The position numbers were made by a program, and so were the translations under genes. From Dama dama (Eukaryota; Chordata; Mammalia; Artiodactyla; Cervidae), in the NCBI RefSeq assembly GCF_033118175.1, contig NW_026870965.1:1302001-1366000 (forward strand): a stretch of 64,000 nucleotides of DNA, written 5' to 3'. Positions 12,708 through 24,757 of the stretch are shown here, in pieces. Positions within the stretch are counted from its first letter, which is position 1. Every line of letters begins with the position of its first letter. The notes beneath the pieces are model-generated. The model was not told the origin of the DNA, ran no database searches, and worked only from the letters and a program-made list of their open reading frames with translations.

Positions 12708-14355
12708 AGTAGGGCATGAAAAGGTGTGAAAAATATGAAGAGCTTCAAAAGGTGTCAAAAATATGAGAAGCATGAAACAGCCTGAAAAATTGGATAAGCA
12801 TGAAACGGTTTTGAAAAAGATGAATAGAATGAAAAGGTGTGAAAATTATGAAGAGCTTCAAAAAGTGTCAAAAATATGAGAAGCATGAAACGACCGAAAA
12901 ATAGGAGGAGCATGAAGAGGTGTTGATAAACATGAAGAGCCTGAAAAGGTGTGAAATATATGAAGAGCTTCAAAGGTGTCAAAAAGATGAGGAGAATGAA
13001 ACTGTCTGAAAAATAGGAGGAGCATGAAGCGGTGGTCAAAAACATGAAGAGCCTGAAAAGGTGTGAAAAATATGAAGAGTTTCAATAGGTGTAAAAAATA
13101 TGAGGTGCATGAAACGGTCTGAAAAATAGGAGGAGAATGAAGCGGTGTTGAGAAATATGAAGAGCCTGAAAAGGTTTGAAATATATGAAGAGCTTCAAAA
13201 GGTGTGAAAAATATGAGGAGCAGTAAACGGTCTGAAAAATAGGAGGAGCATGAAGCGGTCTTGAAAAACATGAACAGCCTGAAAAGGTGTGAAAAGTATG
13301 AAGAGCTTCAAAAGGTGTCAAAAATATGAGGAGCATGAAACGGTCTGAAAAGTAGGAGGATCATGAAGCAGTGTTCAAAAACATGAAGAGCCTGAAAAGG
13401 TGTGAAACATATGAAGAGCTTCAGAAGGTGTCAAAAATATGAAAAGCATGAAACGAGTGAAAAATAGGAGGAGCATGAAGCGCTGTTTAAAAACATGAAG
13501 AGCCTGAAAAGGTGTGAAAATTATGAAGAGCTTCAAAAGGTTTCAAAAATATGAGGAGCATGAATCGGTCTAAAAAATAGGAGGAGCATGAAGAGGTGTT
13601 CAACACTATGAAGAGCATGAAAAGGTGTGAAAAATATGAAGAGCTTCAAAATGTGTCAAAAACATGAGGATCATAAAACGATGTGAAAAATAGGAGGAGC
13701 AAGAAGCGGTGTTGATAACATTAAGACCCTGAAAAGGTGTGTAAAATATGAAGAGCTTCAAGGGTTTCAAAAATATGAGGAGCATAAAACGGGCTGAAAA
13801 ATAGGAGGAGCATGAAGCGGTGTTGAAAAACATGAAGAGCCTGAAAAGGTGTGAAAAACATGAAGAGCTTCTCAAGGTGTTAAAAATATGTGGAGCATGA
13901 AACGGTCTGGAAAATAGGAGGAGCATGAAGCGGTGTTCAAAATCATGAAGAGCCTGAAAAGTTGTGAAAAATATGAAGAGCTTCAAAAGGTGTGAAATAC
14001 ATGAGGAGCATGAAACTGTCTGAAAAATAGGAGGATCATGAAGCGGTGTTGAAAAACATTAGGAGCGTGAAAAGGTGTGAAAAATATGAAGAGCTTCAAA
14101 AGGTGTCAAATATATGAGGTGCATGAAACAGCTTGAAAAATAGGATGAGCAAGAAACGGTTTTGAAAAGATGAAGCACCTGAAAAGGTGTGAAACATATG
14201 AAGAGCTTCAAAAGGTGTCAAAATATGAGAAGCATGAAACGACTGAAAAATAGGAGGAGCATGAAGCGCTTTTAAAAACATGAAGAGCCTGAAAAGGTGT
14301 GAAATAACTGAAGAGCTTCAAAACGTGTTAAATATGAGGAGCATGAAACGGTCTG

Positions 14356-15311
14356 CAAATTAGGAGGAGCATGAAGTGGTGTTGAAAACATGAAGAGCAT
14401 GAAAAGATGTGAAATATATGAAAAGCTTCAAAAGGTATCAAAAATATGAGGAGCATGAAACGGTCTGAAAAATAGGAGGAGCATGAAGCGGTGTTGAAAA
14501 CATGAAGAGCCTGAAAAGGTGTGAAATATATGCAGAGCTTCAAAAGGTGTCAAAAATGAGATGAGCATGAAAAGGTCTGAAAAATAGGAGGAGGATGAAG
14601 GGGTGTTGAAAACATGAAGGGCCTGAAGAGCTGTGAAAAATATGAAGAGCTTCAAAAGGTGTCAAAATATGAGGAGAATGAAACAGTCTGAAAAATAGGA
14701 GGAGCATGAAACGGTGTTGAAAAACATGAAGAGCCTGAAAAGTTTTGAAAAATAGGAAGAGCTTCAAAAGGTTTGAAATACATGAGGAAATGAAACGGTC
14801 TGTAAAATAGCAGAAGCATGAAGCGGTGTTCAAAAACATGAAGAGCCTGGAAAGGTGCGAAAAATATGAAGAGCTTCAAAAGATTTGAAAAATATGAGGA
14901 GCATGAAAAGGTCTGAAAAATAGGAGGAGCATGAAGCGGTATTCTAAAACATGAAGATCCTGAAAAGGTGTGAAAAATATGAAGAGCTTCAAATGGTGCG
15001 AAAAATATGAAGAACTTCAAAAGGTGTCAAAAATGAGATGAGCATGAAACGGTCTGAATAAAAGGAGGAACATGAAGTGGTGTTGAAAAACATGAAGAGA
15101 CTGAAAAGTAGTGAAAAATATGAAGTGCTTCAAATGGTGTGAAATACATGAGGAGCATGAAACGGTCAGAAAAATGGGAGGAGCATGAAGGTGTGCTCCA
15201 AAACATGAAGAGCCTGAAAAGGTGTGAAAAATATGAAGAGCTTCAAAAGGTGTGAAATATATGAGGAGCATGAAACTGTCTCAAAAATAGGAGGAGCATG
15301 AAGCGGCGTTC
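14356..15311 (+). repeat. Block B copy 2
   Basis: This block lies 4,071 bp after copy 1 and matches it at every point I compared, including the GGTGTGCTCC variant and the TCTGCAAATT entry edge. It is followed not by the AACACTATG re-entry but by one extra monomer. Confidence 0.85.
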
Positions 15312-15424
15312 AAAAAAAAGAAGAGCTTGAGAATGTGTGAAAAATATGAAGAGCTTCAAAAGGTTTCAAAAATATGAGGAGCATGAATCGGTCTAAAAAA
15401 TAGGAGGAGCATGAAGCGGTGTTC
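15312..15424 (+). repeat. Extra 113-bp monomer at the B-to-A junction
   Basis: After GCGTTC the AB1 unit goes directly to AACACTATG at 11,241. Here 113 bases intervene, starting with an A8 run and containing GAGCTTGAGAATG, before AACACTATG at 15,425. The same monomer is present at 19,608-19,720. A related GCGTTC-AAAAACAAG version opens block C at about 21,880. Confidence 0.88.
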
Positions 15425-16694
15425 AACACTATGAAGAGCATGAAAAGGTGTGAAAAATATGAAGAGCTTCAAAATGTGTCAAAAACATGAGGATCATAAA
15501 ACGATGTGAAAAATAGGAGGAGCAAGAAGCGGTGTTGATAACATTAAGACCCTGAAAAGGTGTGTAAAATATGAAGAGCTTCAAGGGTTTCAAAAATATG
15601 AGGAGCATAAAACGGGCTGAAAAATAGGAGGAGCATGAAGCGGTGTTGAAAAACATGAAGAGCCTGAAAAGGTGTGAAAAACATGAAGAGCTTCTAAAGG
15701 TGTCAAAAATATGAGGAGCATGAAACGGTCTGGAAAATAGGAGGAGCATGAAGCGGTGTTCAAAAACATGAAGAGCTGAAAAGGTGTGAAAAATATGAAG
15801 AGCTTCAAAAGGTGTGAAATACATGAGGAGCATGAAACGGTCTGAAAAATAGGAGGATCATGAAGCGGTGTTGAAAAACATTAGGAGCGTGAAAAGGTGT
15901 GAAAAATATGAAGAGCTTCAAAAGGTGTCAAATATATGAGGTGCATGAAACAGCTTGAAAAATAGGATGAGCATGAAACTGTTTTGAAAAGATGAAGCGC
16001 CTGAAAAGGTGTGAAACTTATGAAGAGCTTCAAAAGGTGTCAAAAATATGAGAAGCATGAAACGACTGAAAAATAGGAGGAGCATGAAGCGCTTTTAAAA
16101 ACATGAAGAGACTGAAAAGGTGTGAAATAACTGAAGAGCTTCAAAACGTGTTAAATATGAGGAGCATGAAACGGTCTGAAAAATATGAGGAGCATAAAAC
16201 GGTGTTGAAAAACATGAAGAGCATGAAAACGTGTGAAATATATGAAGAGCTGCAAAAGGTGTCAAAAATATGAGGAGCATGAAACAGTCTGAAAAATAGG
16301 AGGGGCATGAAACGGAGTGTAAAAACATGAAGAGCCTGAAAAGGTGTGAAAAATATGAAGAGCTTCAAAAGTTGAAAAATATATGAGGAGCATGAAACGG
16401 TCTGAAAAATAGGAGGAGCATGAAGCGGTGGTCAAAAACATGAAGAGACTGAAAAGATGTGAAAAATATGAAGAGCTTTAAAATTTGTCAAAATATGAGG
16501 AGCATAAAACGGTCTGAAAAATAGGAGGAGCATGAGGTAATGTTGAAAAACATGAGGAGCCTGAAAAGGTGTGCAGAATCTGAAGAGCTTCAAAAGGTGT
16601 CAAAAATATGAGGAGCATGAAACAGTCTGAAAAATAGTAGGAGTATGAAACTGTCTTCAAAAACATGAAGAGCCTGAAAAGGAGTGCAAAATAT

Positions 16695-16807
16695 GAAGAG
16701 CTTCAAAAGGTGTCAAAAATATGAGGAGCATGAAACAGTCTGAAAAATAGTAGGAGTATGAAACTGTCTTCAAAAACATGAAGAGCCTGAAAAGGAGTGC
16801 AAAATAT
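16695..16807 (+). repeat. Extra 113-bp monomer (tandem copy of 16,582-16,694)
   Basis: This is the same monomer duplication as at 3,605-3,717. GAAGAGCTT occurs at 16,582, 16,695 and 16,808, and both copies carry GTAGGAGTATG. The flanking GTGCAGAATC variant (near 16,571) is shared with the copy at 20,867 but not with the one at 3.5 kb. Confidence 0.9.
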
Positions 16808-18651
16808 GAAGAGCTTCAAAAGGTGTAAAATATATGAGGAGCATGAAACGGTCTGAAAAATAGGAGGAGCATGAAGCGGTGGTCAAAAATAAGAAGAGCC
16901 GGAAAAGGTTTGAATAATATGAAGAGCTTCAAAAGGTGTCAAACATATGAGGAACATGAAACAGTCTGAAAAATAGGATGAGCATGAAATGGTTTTTTAA
17001 AAGAAGTAGGGCATGAAAAGGTGTGAAAATATGAAGAGCTTCAAAAGGTGTCAAAAATATGAGAAGCATGAAACAGCCTGAAAAATTGGATAAGCATGAA
17101 ACGGTTTTGAAAAAGATGAATAGAATGAAAAGGTGTGAAAATTATGAAGAGCTTCAAAAAGTGTCAAAAATATGAGAAGCATGAAACGACCGAAAAATAG
17201 GAGGAGCATGAAGAGGTGTTGATAAACATGAAGAGCCTGAAAAGGTGTGAAATATATGAAGAGCTTCAAAGGTGTCAAAAAGATGAGGAGAATGAAACTG
17301 TCTGAAAAATAGGAGGAGCATGAAGCGGTGGTCAAAAACATGAAGAGCCTGAAAAGGTGTGAAAAATATGAAGAGTTTCAATAGGTGTAAAAAATATGAG
17401 GTGCATGAAACGGTCTGAAAAATAGGAGGAGAATGAAGCGGTGTTGAGAAATATGAAGAGCCTGAAAAGGTTTGAAATATATGAAGAGCTTCAAAAGGTG
17501 TGAAAAATATGAGGAGCAGTAAACGGTCTGAAAAACAGGAGGAGCATGAAGCGGTCTTGAAAAACATGAACAGCCTGAAAAGGTGTGAAAAGTATGAAGA
17601 GCTTCAAAAGGTGTCAAAAATATGAGGAGCATGAAACGGTCTGAAAAGTAGGAGGATCATGAAGCAGTGTTCAAAAACATGAAGAGCCTGAAAAGGTGTG
17701 AAACATATGAAGAGCTTCAGAAGGTGTCAAAAATATGAAAAGCATGAAACGAGTGAAAAATAGGAGGAGCATGAAGCGCTGTTTAAAAACATGAAGAGCC
17801 TGAAAAGGTGTGAAAATTATGAAGAGCTTCAAAAGGTTTCAAAAATATGAGGAGCATGAATCGGTCTAAAAAATAGGAGGAGCATGAAGCGGTGTTCAAC
17901 ACTATGAAGAGCATGAAAAGGTGTGAAAAATATGAAGAGCTTCAAAATGTGTCAAAAACATGAGGATCATAAAACGATGTGAAAAATAGGAGGAGCAAGA
18001 AGCAGTGTTGATAACATGAAGACCCTGAAAAGGTGTGTAAAATATGAAGAGCTTCAAGGGTTTCAAAAATATGAGGAGCATAAAACGGGCTGAAAAATAG
18101 GAGGAGCATGAAGCGGTGTTGAAAAACATGAAGAGCCTGAAAAGGTGTGAAAAACATGAAGAGCTTCTCAAGGTGTTAAAAATATGTGGAGCATGAAACG
18201 GTCTGGAAAATAGGAGGAGCATGAAGCGGTGTTCAAAAACATGAAGAGCCTGAAAAGTTGTGAAAAATATGAAGAGCTTCAAAAGGTGTGAAATACATGA
18301 GGAGCATGAAACTGTCTGAAAAATAGGAGGATCATGAAGCGGTGTTGAAAAACATTAGGAGCGTGAAAAGGTGTGAAAAATATGAAGAGCTTCAAAAGGT
18401 GTCAAATATATGAGGTGCATGAAACAGCTTGAAAAATAGGATGAGCAAGAAACGGTTTTGAAAAGATGAAGCACCTGAAAAGGTGTGAAACATATGAAGA
18501 GCTTCAAAAGGTGTCAAAATATGAGAAGCATGAAACGACTGAAAAATAGGAGGAGCATGAAGCGCTTTTAAAAACATGAAGAGCCTGAAAAGGTGTGAAA
18601 TAACTGAAGAGCTTCAAAACGTGTTAAATATGAGGAGCATGAAACGGTCTG

Positions 18652-19607
18652 CAAATTAGGAGGAGCATGAAGTGGTGTTGAAAACATGAAGAGCATGAAA
18701 AGATGTGAAATATATGAAGAGCTTCAAAAGGTATCAAAAATATGAGGAGCATGAAACGGTCTGAAAAATAGGAGGAGCATGAAGCGGTGTTGAAAACATG
18801 AAGAGCCTGAAAAGGTGTGAAATATATGCAGAGCTTCAAAAGGTGTCAAAAATGAGATGAGCATGAAAAGGTCTGAAAAATAGGAGGAGGATGAAGGGGT
18901 GTTGAAAACATGAAGGGCCTGAAGAGCTGTGAAAAATATGAAGAGCTTCAAAAGGTGTCAAAATATGAGGAGAATGAAACAGTCTGAAAAATAGGAGGAG
19001 CATGAAACGGTGTTGAAAAACATGAAGAGCCTGAAAAGTTTTGAAAAATAGGAAGAGCTTCAAAAGGTTTGAAATACATGAGGAAATGAAACGGTCTGTA
19101 AAATAGCAGAAGCATGAAGCGGTGTTCAAAAACATGAAGAGCCTGGAAAGGTGCGAAAAATATGAAGAGCTTCAAAAGATTTGAAAAATATGAGGAGCAT
19201 GAAAAGGTCTGAAAAATAGGAGGAGCATGAAGCGGTATTCTAAAACATGAAGATCCTGAAAAGGTGTGAAAAATATGAAGAGCTTCAAATGGTGCGAAAA
19301 ATATGAAGAACTTCAAAAGGTGTCAAAAATGAGATGAGCATGAAACGGTCTGAATAAAAGGAGGAACATGAAGTGGTGTTGAAAAACATGAAGAGACTGA
19401 AAAGTAGTGAAAAATATGAAGTGCTTCAAATGGTGTGAAATACATGAGGAGCATGAAACGGTCAGAAAAATGGGAGGAGCATGAAGGTGTGCTCCAAAAC
19501 ATGAAGAGCCTGAAAAGGTGTGAAAAATATGAAGAGCTTCAAAAGGTGTGAAATATATGAGGAGCATGAAACTGTCTCAAAAATAGGAGGAGCATGAAGC
19601 GGCGTTC
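18652..19607 (+). repeat. Block B copy 3
   Basis: This block lies 4,296 bp after copy 2 and matches it in order and variants, including the paired 5-sub-repeat monomer near 19,290. Like copy 2, it is followed by the A8 monomer at 19,608-19,720. Confidence 0.85.
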
Positions 19608-19720
19608 AAAAAAAAGAAGAGCTTGAGAATGTGTGAAAAATATGAAGAGCTTCAAAAGGTTTCAAAAATATGAGGAGCATGAATCGGTCTAAAAAATAGG
19701 AGGAGCATGAAGCGGTGTTC
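19608..19720 (+). repeat. Extra 113-bp monomer at the B-to-A junction, second instance
   Basis: It matches 15,312-15,424 at an offset of 4,296 bp, with AACACTATG resuming at 19,721. It is missing from AB1. Confidence 0.87.
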
Positions 19721-20990
19721 AACACTATGAAGAGCATGAAAAGGTGTGAAAAATATGAAGAGCTTCAAAATGTGTCAAAAACATGAGGATCATAAAACGA
19801 TGTGAAAAATAGGAGGAGCAAGAAGCGGTGTTGATAACATTAAGACCCTGAAAAGGTGTGTAAAATATGAAGAGCTTCAAGGGTTTCAAAAATATGAGGA
19901 GCATAAAACGGGCTGAAAAATAGGAGGAGCATGAAGCGGTGTTGAAAAACATGAAGAGCCTGAAAAGGTGTGAAAAACATGAAGAGCTTCTAAAGGTGTC
20001 AAAAATATGAGGAGCATGAAACGGTCTGGAAAATAGGAGGAGCATGAAGCGGTGTTCAAAAACATGAAGAGCTGAAAAGGTGTGAAAAATATGAAGAGCT
20101 TCAAAAGGTGTGAAATACATGAGGAGCATGAAACGGTCTGAAAAATAGGAGGATCATGAAGCGGTGTTGAAAAACATTAGGAGCGTGAAAAGGTGTGAAA
20201 AATATGAAGAGCTTCAAAAGGTGTCAAATATATGAGGTGCATGAAACAGCTTGAAAAATAGGATGAGCATGAAACTGTTTTGAAAAGATGAAGCGCCTGA
20301 AAAGGTGTGAAACTTATGAAGAGCTTCAAAAGGTGTCAAAAATATGAGAAGCATGAAACGACTGAAAAATAGGAGGAGCATGAAGCGCTTTTAAAAACAT
20401 GAAGAGCCTGAAAAGGTGTGAAATAACTGAAGAGCTTCAAAACGTGTTAAATATGAGGAGCATGAAACGGTCTGAAAAATATGAGGAGCATAAAACGGTG
20501 TTGAAAAACATGAAGAGCATGAAAACGTGTGAAATATATGAAGAGCTGCAAAAGGTGTCAAAAATATGAGGAGCATGAAACAGTCTGAAAAATAGGAGGG
20601 GCATGAAACGGAGTGTAAAAACATGAAGAGCCTGAAAAGGTGTGAAAAATATGAAGAGCTTCAAAAGTTGAAAAATATATGAGGAGCATGAAACGGTCTG
20701 AAAAATAGGAGGAGCATGAAGCGGTGGTCAAAAACATGAAGAGACTGAAAAGATGTGAAAAATATGAAGAGCTTTAAAATTTGTCAAAATATGAGGAGCA
20801 TAAAACGGTCTGAAAAATAGGAGGAGCATGAAGTAATGTTGAAAAACATGAGGAGCCTGAAAAGGTGTGCAGAATCTGAAGAGCTTCAAAAGGTGTCAAA
20901 AATATGAGGAGCATGAAACAGTCTGAAAAATAGTAGGAGTATGAAACTGTCTTCAAAAACATGAAGAGCCTGAAAAGGAGTGCAAAATAT

Positions 20991-21103
20991 GAAGAGCTTC
21001 AAAAGGTGTCAAAAATATGAGGAGCATGAAACAGTCTGAAAAATAGTAGGAGTATGAAACTGTCTTCAAAAACATGAAGAGCCTGAAAAGGAGTGCAAAA
21101 TAT
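20991..21103 (+). repeat. Extra 113-bp monomer (tandem copy of 20,878-20,990)
   Basis: GAAGAGCTTC is found at 20,878, 20,991 and 21,104. This is the third instance of the same single-monomer duplication. It sits at the left limit of the 6,805-bp duplication: from about 20,992 rightwards the sequence recurs exactly 6,805 bp later, while left of it the offset becomes 6,918 bp. Confidence 0.9.
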
Positions 21104-21565
21104 GAAGAGCTTCAAAAGGTGTAAAATATATGAGGAGCATGAAACGGTCTGAAAAATAGGAGGAGCATGAAGCGGTGGTCAAAAATAAGAAGAGCCGGAA
21201 AAGGTTTGAATAATATGAAGAGCTTCAAAAGGTGTCAAACATATGAGGAACATGAAACAGTCTGAAAAATAGGATGAGCATGAAATGGTTTTTTAAAAGA
21301 AGTAGGGCATGAAAAGGTGTGAAAATATGAAGAGCTTCAAAAGGTGTCAAAAATATGAGAAGCATGAAACAGCCTGAAAAATTGGATAAGCATGAAACGG
21401 TTTTGAAAAAGATGAATAGAATGAAAAGGTGTGAAAATTATGAAGAGCTTCAAAAAGTGTCAAAAATATGAGAAGCATGAAACGACCGAAAAATAGGAGG
21501 AGCATGAAGAGGTGTTGATAAACATGAAGAGCCTGAAAAGGTGTGAAATATATGAAGAGCTTCAA

Positions 21566-21930
21566 ATGGTGCGAACAATATGAAGAACTTCAAAAGGTGT
21601 CAAAAATGAGATGAGCATGAAACGGTCTGAATAAAAGGAGGAACATGAAGTGGTGTTGAAAAACATGAAGAGACTGAAAAGGTGTGAAAAATATGAAGTG
21701 CTTCAAATGGTGTGAAATACATGAGGAGCATGAAACGGTCAGAAAAATGGGAGGAGCATGAAGGTGTGCTCCAAAACATGAAGAGCCTGAAAAGGTGTGA
21801 AAAATATGAAGAGCTTCAAAAGGTGTGAAATAGATGAGGAGCATGAAACTCTCTCAAAAATAGGAGGAGCATGAAGCGGCGTTCAAAAACAAGAAGAGCT
21901 TGAGAATGTGTGAAAAATATGAAGAGCTTA
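21566..21930 (+). repeat. Short block B piece at an A-to-B junction
   Basis: Up to GAGCTTCAAA the sequence follows the short unit (as at 17,270). From ATGGTGCGAACAATATG it follows the right end of block B (as at 19,283). About 2.0 kb of the AB unit is thus missing at a breakpoint inside the conserved GAAGAGCTTCAAA. The GGTGTGCTCC variant is retained. Confidence 0.85.
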
Positions 21931-24757
21931 AAAAGGTGTCAAAAATATGAGGAGCATGAAACGGTTTAAAAATAGGAGGAGCATGAAGCGGTGTTCAAAA
22001 ACATGAAGAGCCTGAAAAGGTGAGAAAAATATGAAGAGCTTCAAAAGGTGTCAAAAATATGAGGAGCATGAAACGGTCTGAAAAATTGGAGAATCATGAA
22101 GCGATGTTGAAAAACATGAAGAGCCTGAAAACGTGTGAAAATTATGAAGAGCTTCAAAAGGTGTGAAAAATATGAAGAGCTTCAAAAGGTGTCAAAAGTG
22201 AGATGAGAATGAAACGGTCTGAAAAATAGGAGGAGCCTGAAGCGGTGTTGAAAATCATGAAGAGCCGGAAAAGTTGTGAAAAATATGAAGAGCTTCAAAA
22301 GGTGTCAAAAATATGAGGAGCATGAAACGGTCTGAAAAATAGGAGGAACATGAAATGGTGTTCAAAAAAATGAAGATCCTGAAAAGGTGTGAAAAATATG
22401 AAGAGCTTCAAAAGGTTTCAAAAATATGAGGAGCATGAAACGGTCTGAAAAATAGGAGGAGCATGAAACGGTGATGAAAAACATGAGGAGCCTGAAAAGG
22501 TGTGAGAAATATGAGGACTTCAAAAGGTGTCAAAAATGAGATGAGCATGAAACGGTCTGAAAAATAGGAGGAGCATGAAGCGGTGTTCAAAAATATGAAG
22601 AGCCTGAAAAGGTGTGAAAAATATGAAGAGCTTCAAAATGTGTCAAAAATATGAGGAGCATTAAACGGTCTGAAAAATAGGAGGAGCAAGAAGCGGTGTT
22701 GAAAAATATGAAGAGCCTTAAAAGGTGTGAGAAATATGAAGAGCTTCAAAAGGTGTCAAAAATATGAGGAGCATGAAACGGTCTGCAGAAAAGGAGGAGC
22801 ATGAAGTGGTGTTGAAAAACATGAAGAGCCTGAAAAGGTGTGAAAAGTATGAAAAGCTTCAAAGGTGTCAAAATTATGAGGAGCATGAAACGGTCTTAAA
22901 AATAGGAGGAGCATGAATCAGTGTTCAAAAACAAGAAGAGCCTGAAAAGGTGTCAAAAATATGAAGAGCTTCAAAACGTGTCAAAATTATGAGGAGCATG
23001 AAACGGTCTGAAATAGGAGGAGCATGAAGCGGTGTTCAAAAACATGAAGAGCCTGAATAGGTGTGAAAAATATGAAGAGCTTCAAAAGGTGTCAAAATTA
23101 TGAGGAGCATGAAACGGTCTGAAATAGGAGGAGCATGAAGCGGTGTTCAAAAACATGAAGAGCCTGAATTGGTGTGAAAAATATGAAGAGCTTCAAAAGG
23201 TGTCAAAAATATGAGGAGCATGAAACGGTCTGAAAAATAGGAGGATCAAGAAGGGGTGTTGAAAAACATGAAGAGCCTGAAAACGCGTGAAAAATATGAA
23301 GAGCTTCAAAAGATGTGGAAAAATATGAAGAGCTTCAAAAGGTGTCAAAAATATGAGGAGCATGAAACGGTCTGAAAAATAGGAGGAGCATGAAGGTGTG
23401 TTCAAAAACATGAAGAGCCGGAAAAGTTAGGAAATATATGAAGAGCTTCAAAAGGCATGAAATACATGAGGAGCATGAAACGGTCTGCAAAAAAGGAGGA
23501 GCATGAAGTGGTGTGGAAAAACATGAAGAGCCTGAAAAGGTGTGAAAAATATGAAGAGCTTCAAAAGGCGTGAAATACATGAGGAGCATGAAACGGTCTG
23601 CACAAAAGGAGGAGCATGAAGTGGTGTGGAAAAACATGAAGAGCCTGAAAAGCTGTGAAAAATGTGAAGAGCTTCTAAAGGTGTCAAAAATATGAGGAGT
23701 ATATAACGTTCTGAAAAATAGGAGGAGCATGAAGCAGTGTTGAAAAACATGAAGAGCCTGAAATCGTGTGAAAAATAAGAAGAGCTTCATAAATGTGAAA
23801 AATATGAAGAGCTTCAAAAGGTGTGAAAAATATGAAGAGCTTCAAAAGTTGTCAAAAATGAGATGAGCATGAAACGGTCTCAAAAATAGGAGGAGCATGA
23901 AGCGGTCTTCAAAAACATGAAAAGACTGAAAAGGTGTGAAAAATATGAAGAGCTTCAAAAGGTGTCAATAATATGAGGTGCATGAAACAGTCTGAAAAAT
24001 AGGAGGAACATGAAGCGGTTTTCAAAAACATGAAGAGCCTGAAAAGGTGTCAAAAATATGAAGAGCTTCAAAAGGTGTCAAAATATGAGGAGCATGAAAC
24101 GACTGAAAAATAGTAGGAGCATGAAGCGGTGTTGAAAAACATGAAGAGCCTGAAAAGATGTGAAAAATATAAAGAGCTTCAAAAGGTGTCAAAAATATGT
24201 GGAGCATGAAACGGTCTAAAAAATAGCAGGAGCATGAAGCGGTGTTCAAAAACATAAAGAGCCTGAAAAGGTGTGAAAAATATGAAGAGCTTCAAAAGGT
24301 GTGAAAAATATGAGGTGCATGAAACGGTTGAACAATAGGAGGAATATGAAACTATCTGAAAAATAGAGGAGCAAAAAGCGGTGTTAAACAACATGAAGAG
24401 CCTGAAAAGGTGTGAAATATACGAAGAGCTTCAAAAGGTGTCAAATATATGAGGAGCATAAAACGGTCTGAAAAATAGGAGGAGCATGAAGCGGTGTTCA
24501 AAACATGAAACCCTGAAAAGGTGTGAAAAATATGAAAAGCTTCAAAATGTTTCAAAAATATGAGGAGCATGAATCGGTCTGAAAAATAGGAGGAGCATGA
24601 AGCGGTGTTCAAAAACATGAAGAGCCTGAAAAGGTGTGAAAAATATGAAGAGCTTCATAATGTGTCAAAAATATGAGGATCATAAACCGATGTGAAAAAT
24701 AGGAGGAGCATGAAGCGGTGTTGAAAAACATGAAGAGCCTGAAAAGGTGTGAAAAAT
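21931..24757 (+). repeat. Block C (2.8 kb), monomer set specific to the long unit
   Basis: These monomers have no close counterpart in the 2.4- or 4-kb units. They include expanded monomers with an additional s2 sub-repeat (22,140-22,200) or two (23,780-23,850), the GAGATGAGC variant, and a pair of near-identical monomers at about 23,010-23,170 with GTCTGAAATAGG. GTGTGGAAAAAC occurs twice near 23,510 and 23,625. The variants resemble domain 2 more than domain 1, for example the GAAGGTGTG string near 23,393 against 40,152. Confidence 0.8.

Larger units (their letters stand above)
12708..17004 (+). repeat. HOR unit AB2, 4,297 bp (about 38 monomers)
   Basis: This unit has the same order as AB1 and the same sequence at an offset of 4,071 bp through block B. 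Two single-monomer additions follow, at 15,312-15,424 and 16,695-16,807, which account exactly for 4,071+113+113. No other large difference from AB1 is visible. Confidence 0.9.
17005..21300 (+). repeat. HOR unit AB3, 4,296 bp (about 38 monomers)
   Basis: This is the third long AB unit, matching AB2 with both extra monomers present and at a constant 4,296-bp offset. It differs in small ways: near 17,513-17,540 it carries GAGGAGCAG together with AAAAACAGG, a combination of the two variant classes seen separately in other units. Confidence 0.9.
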
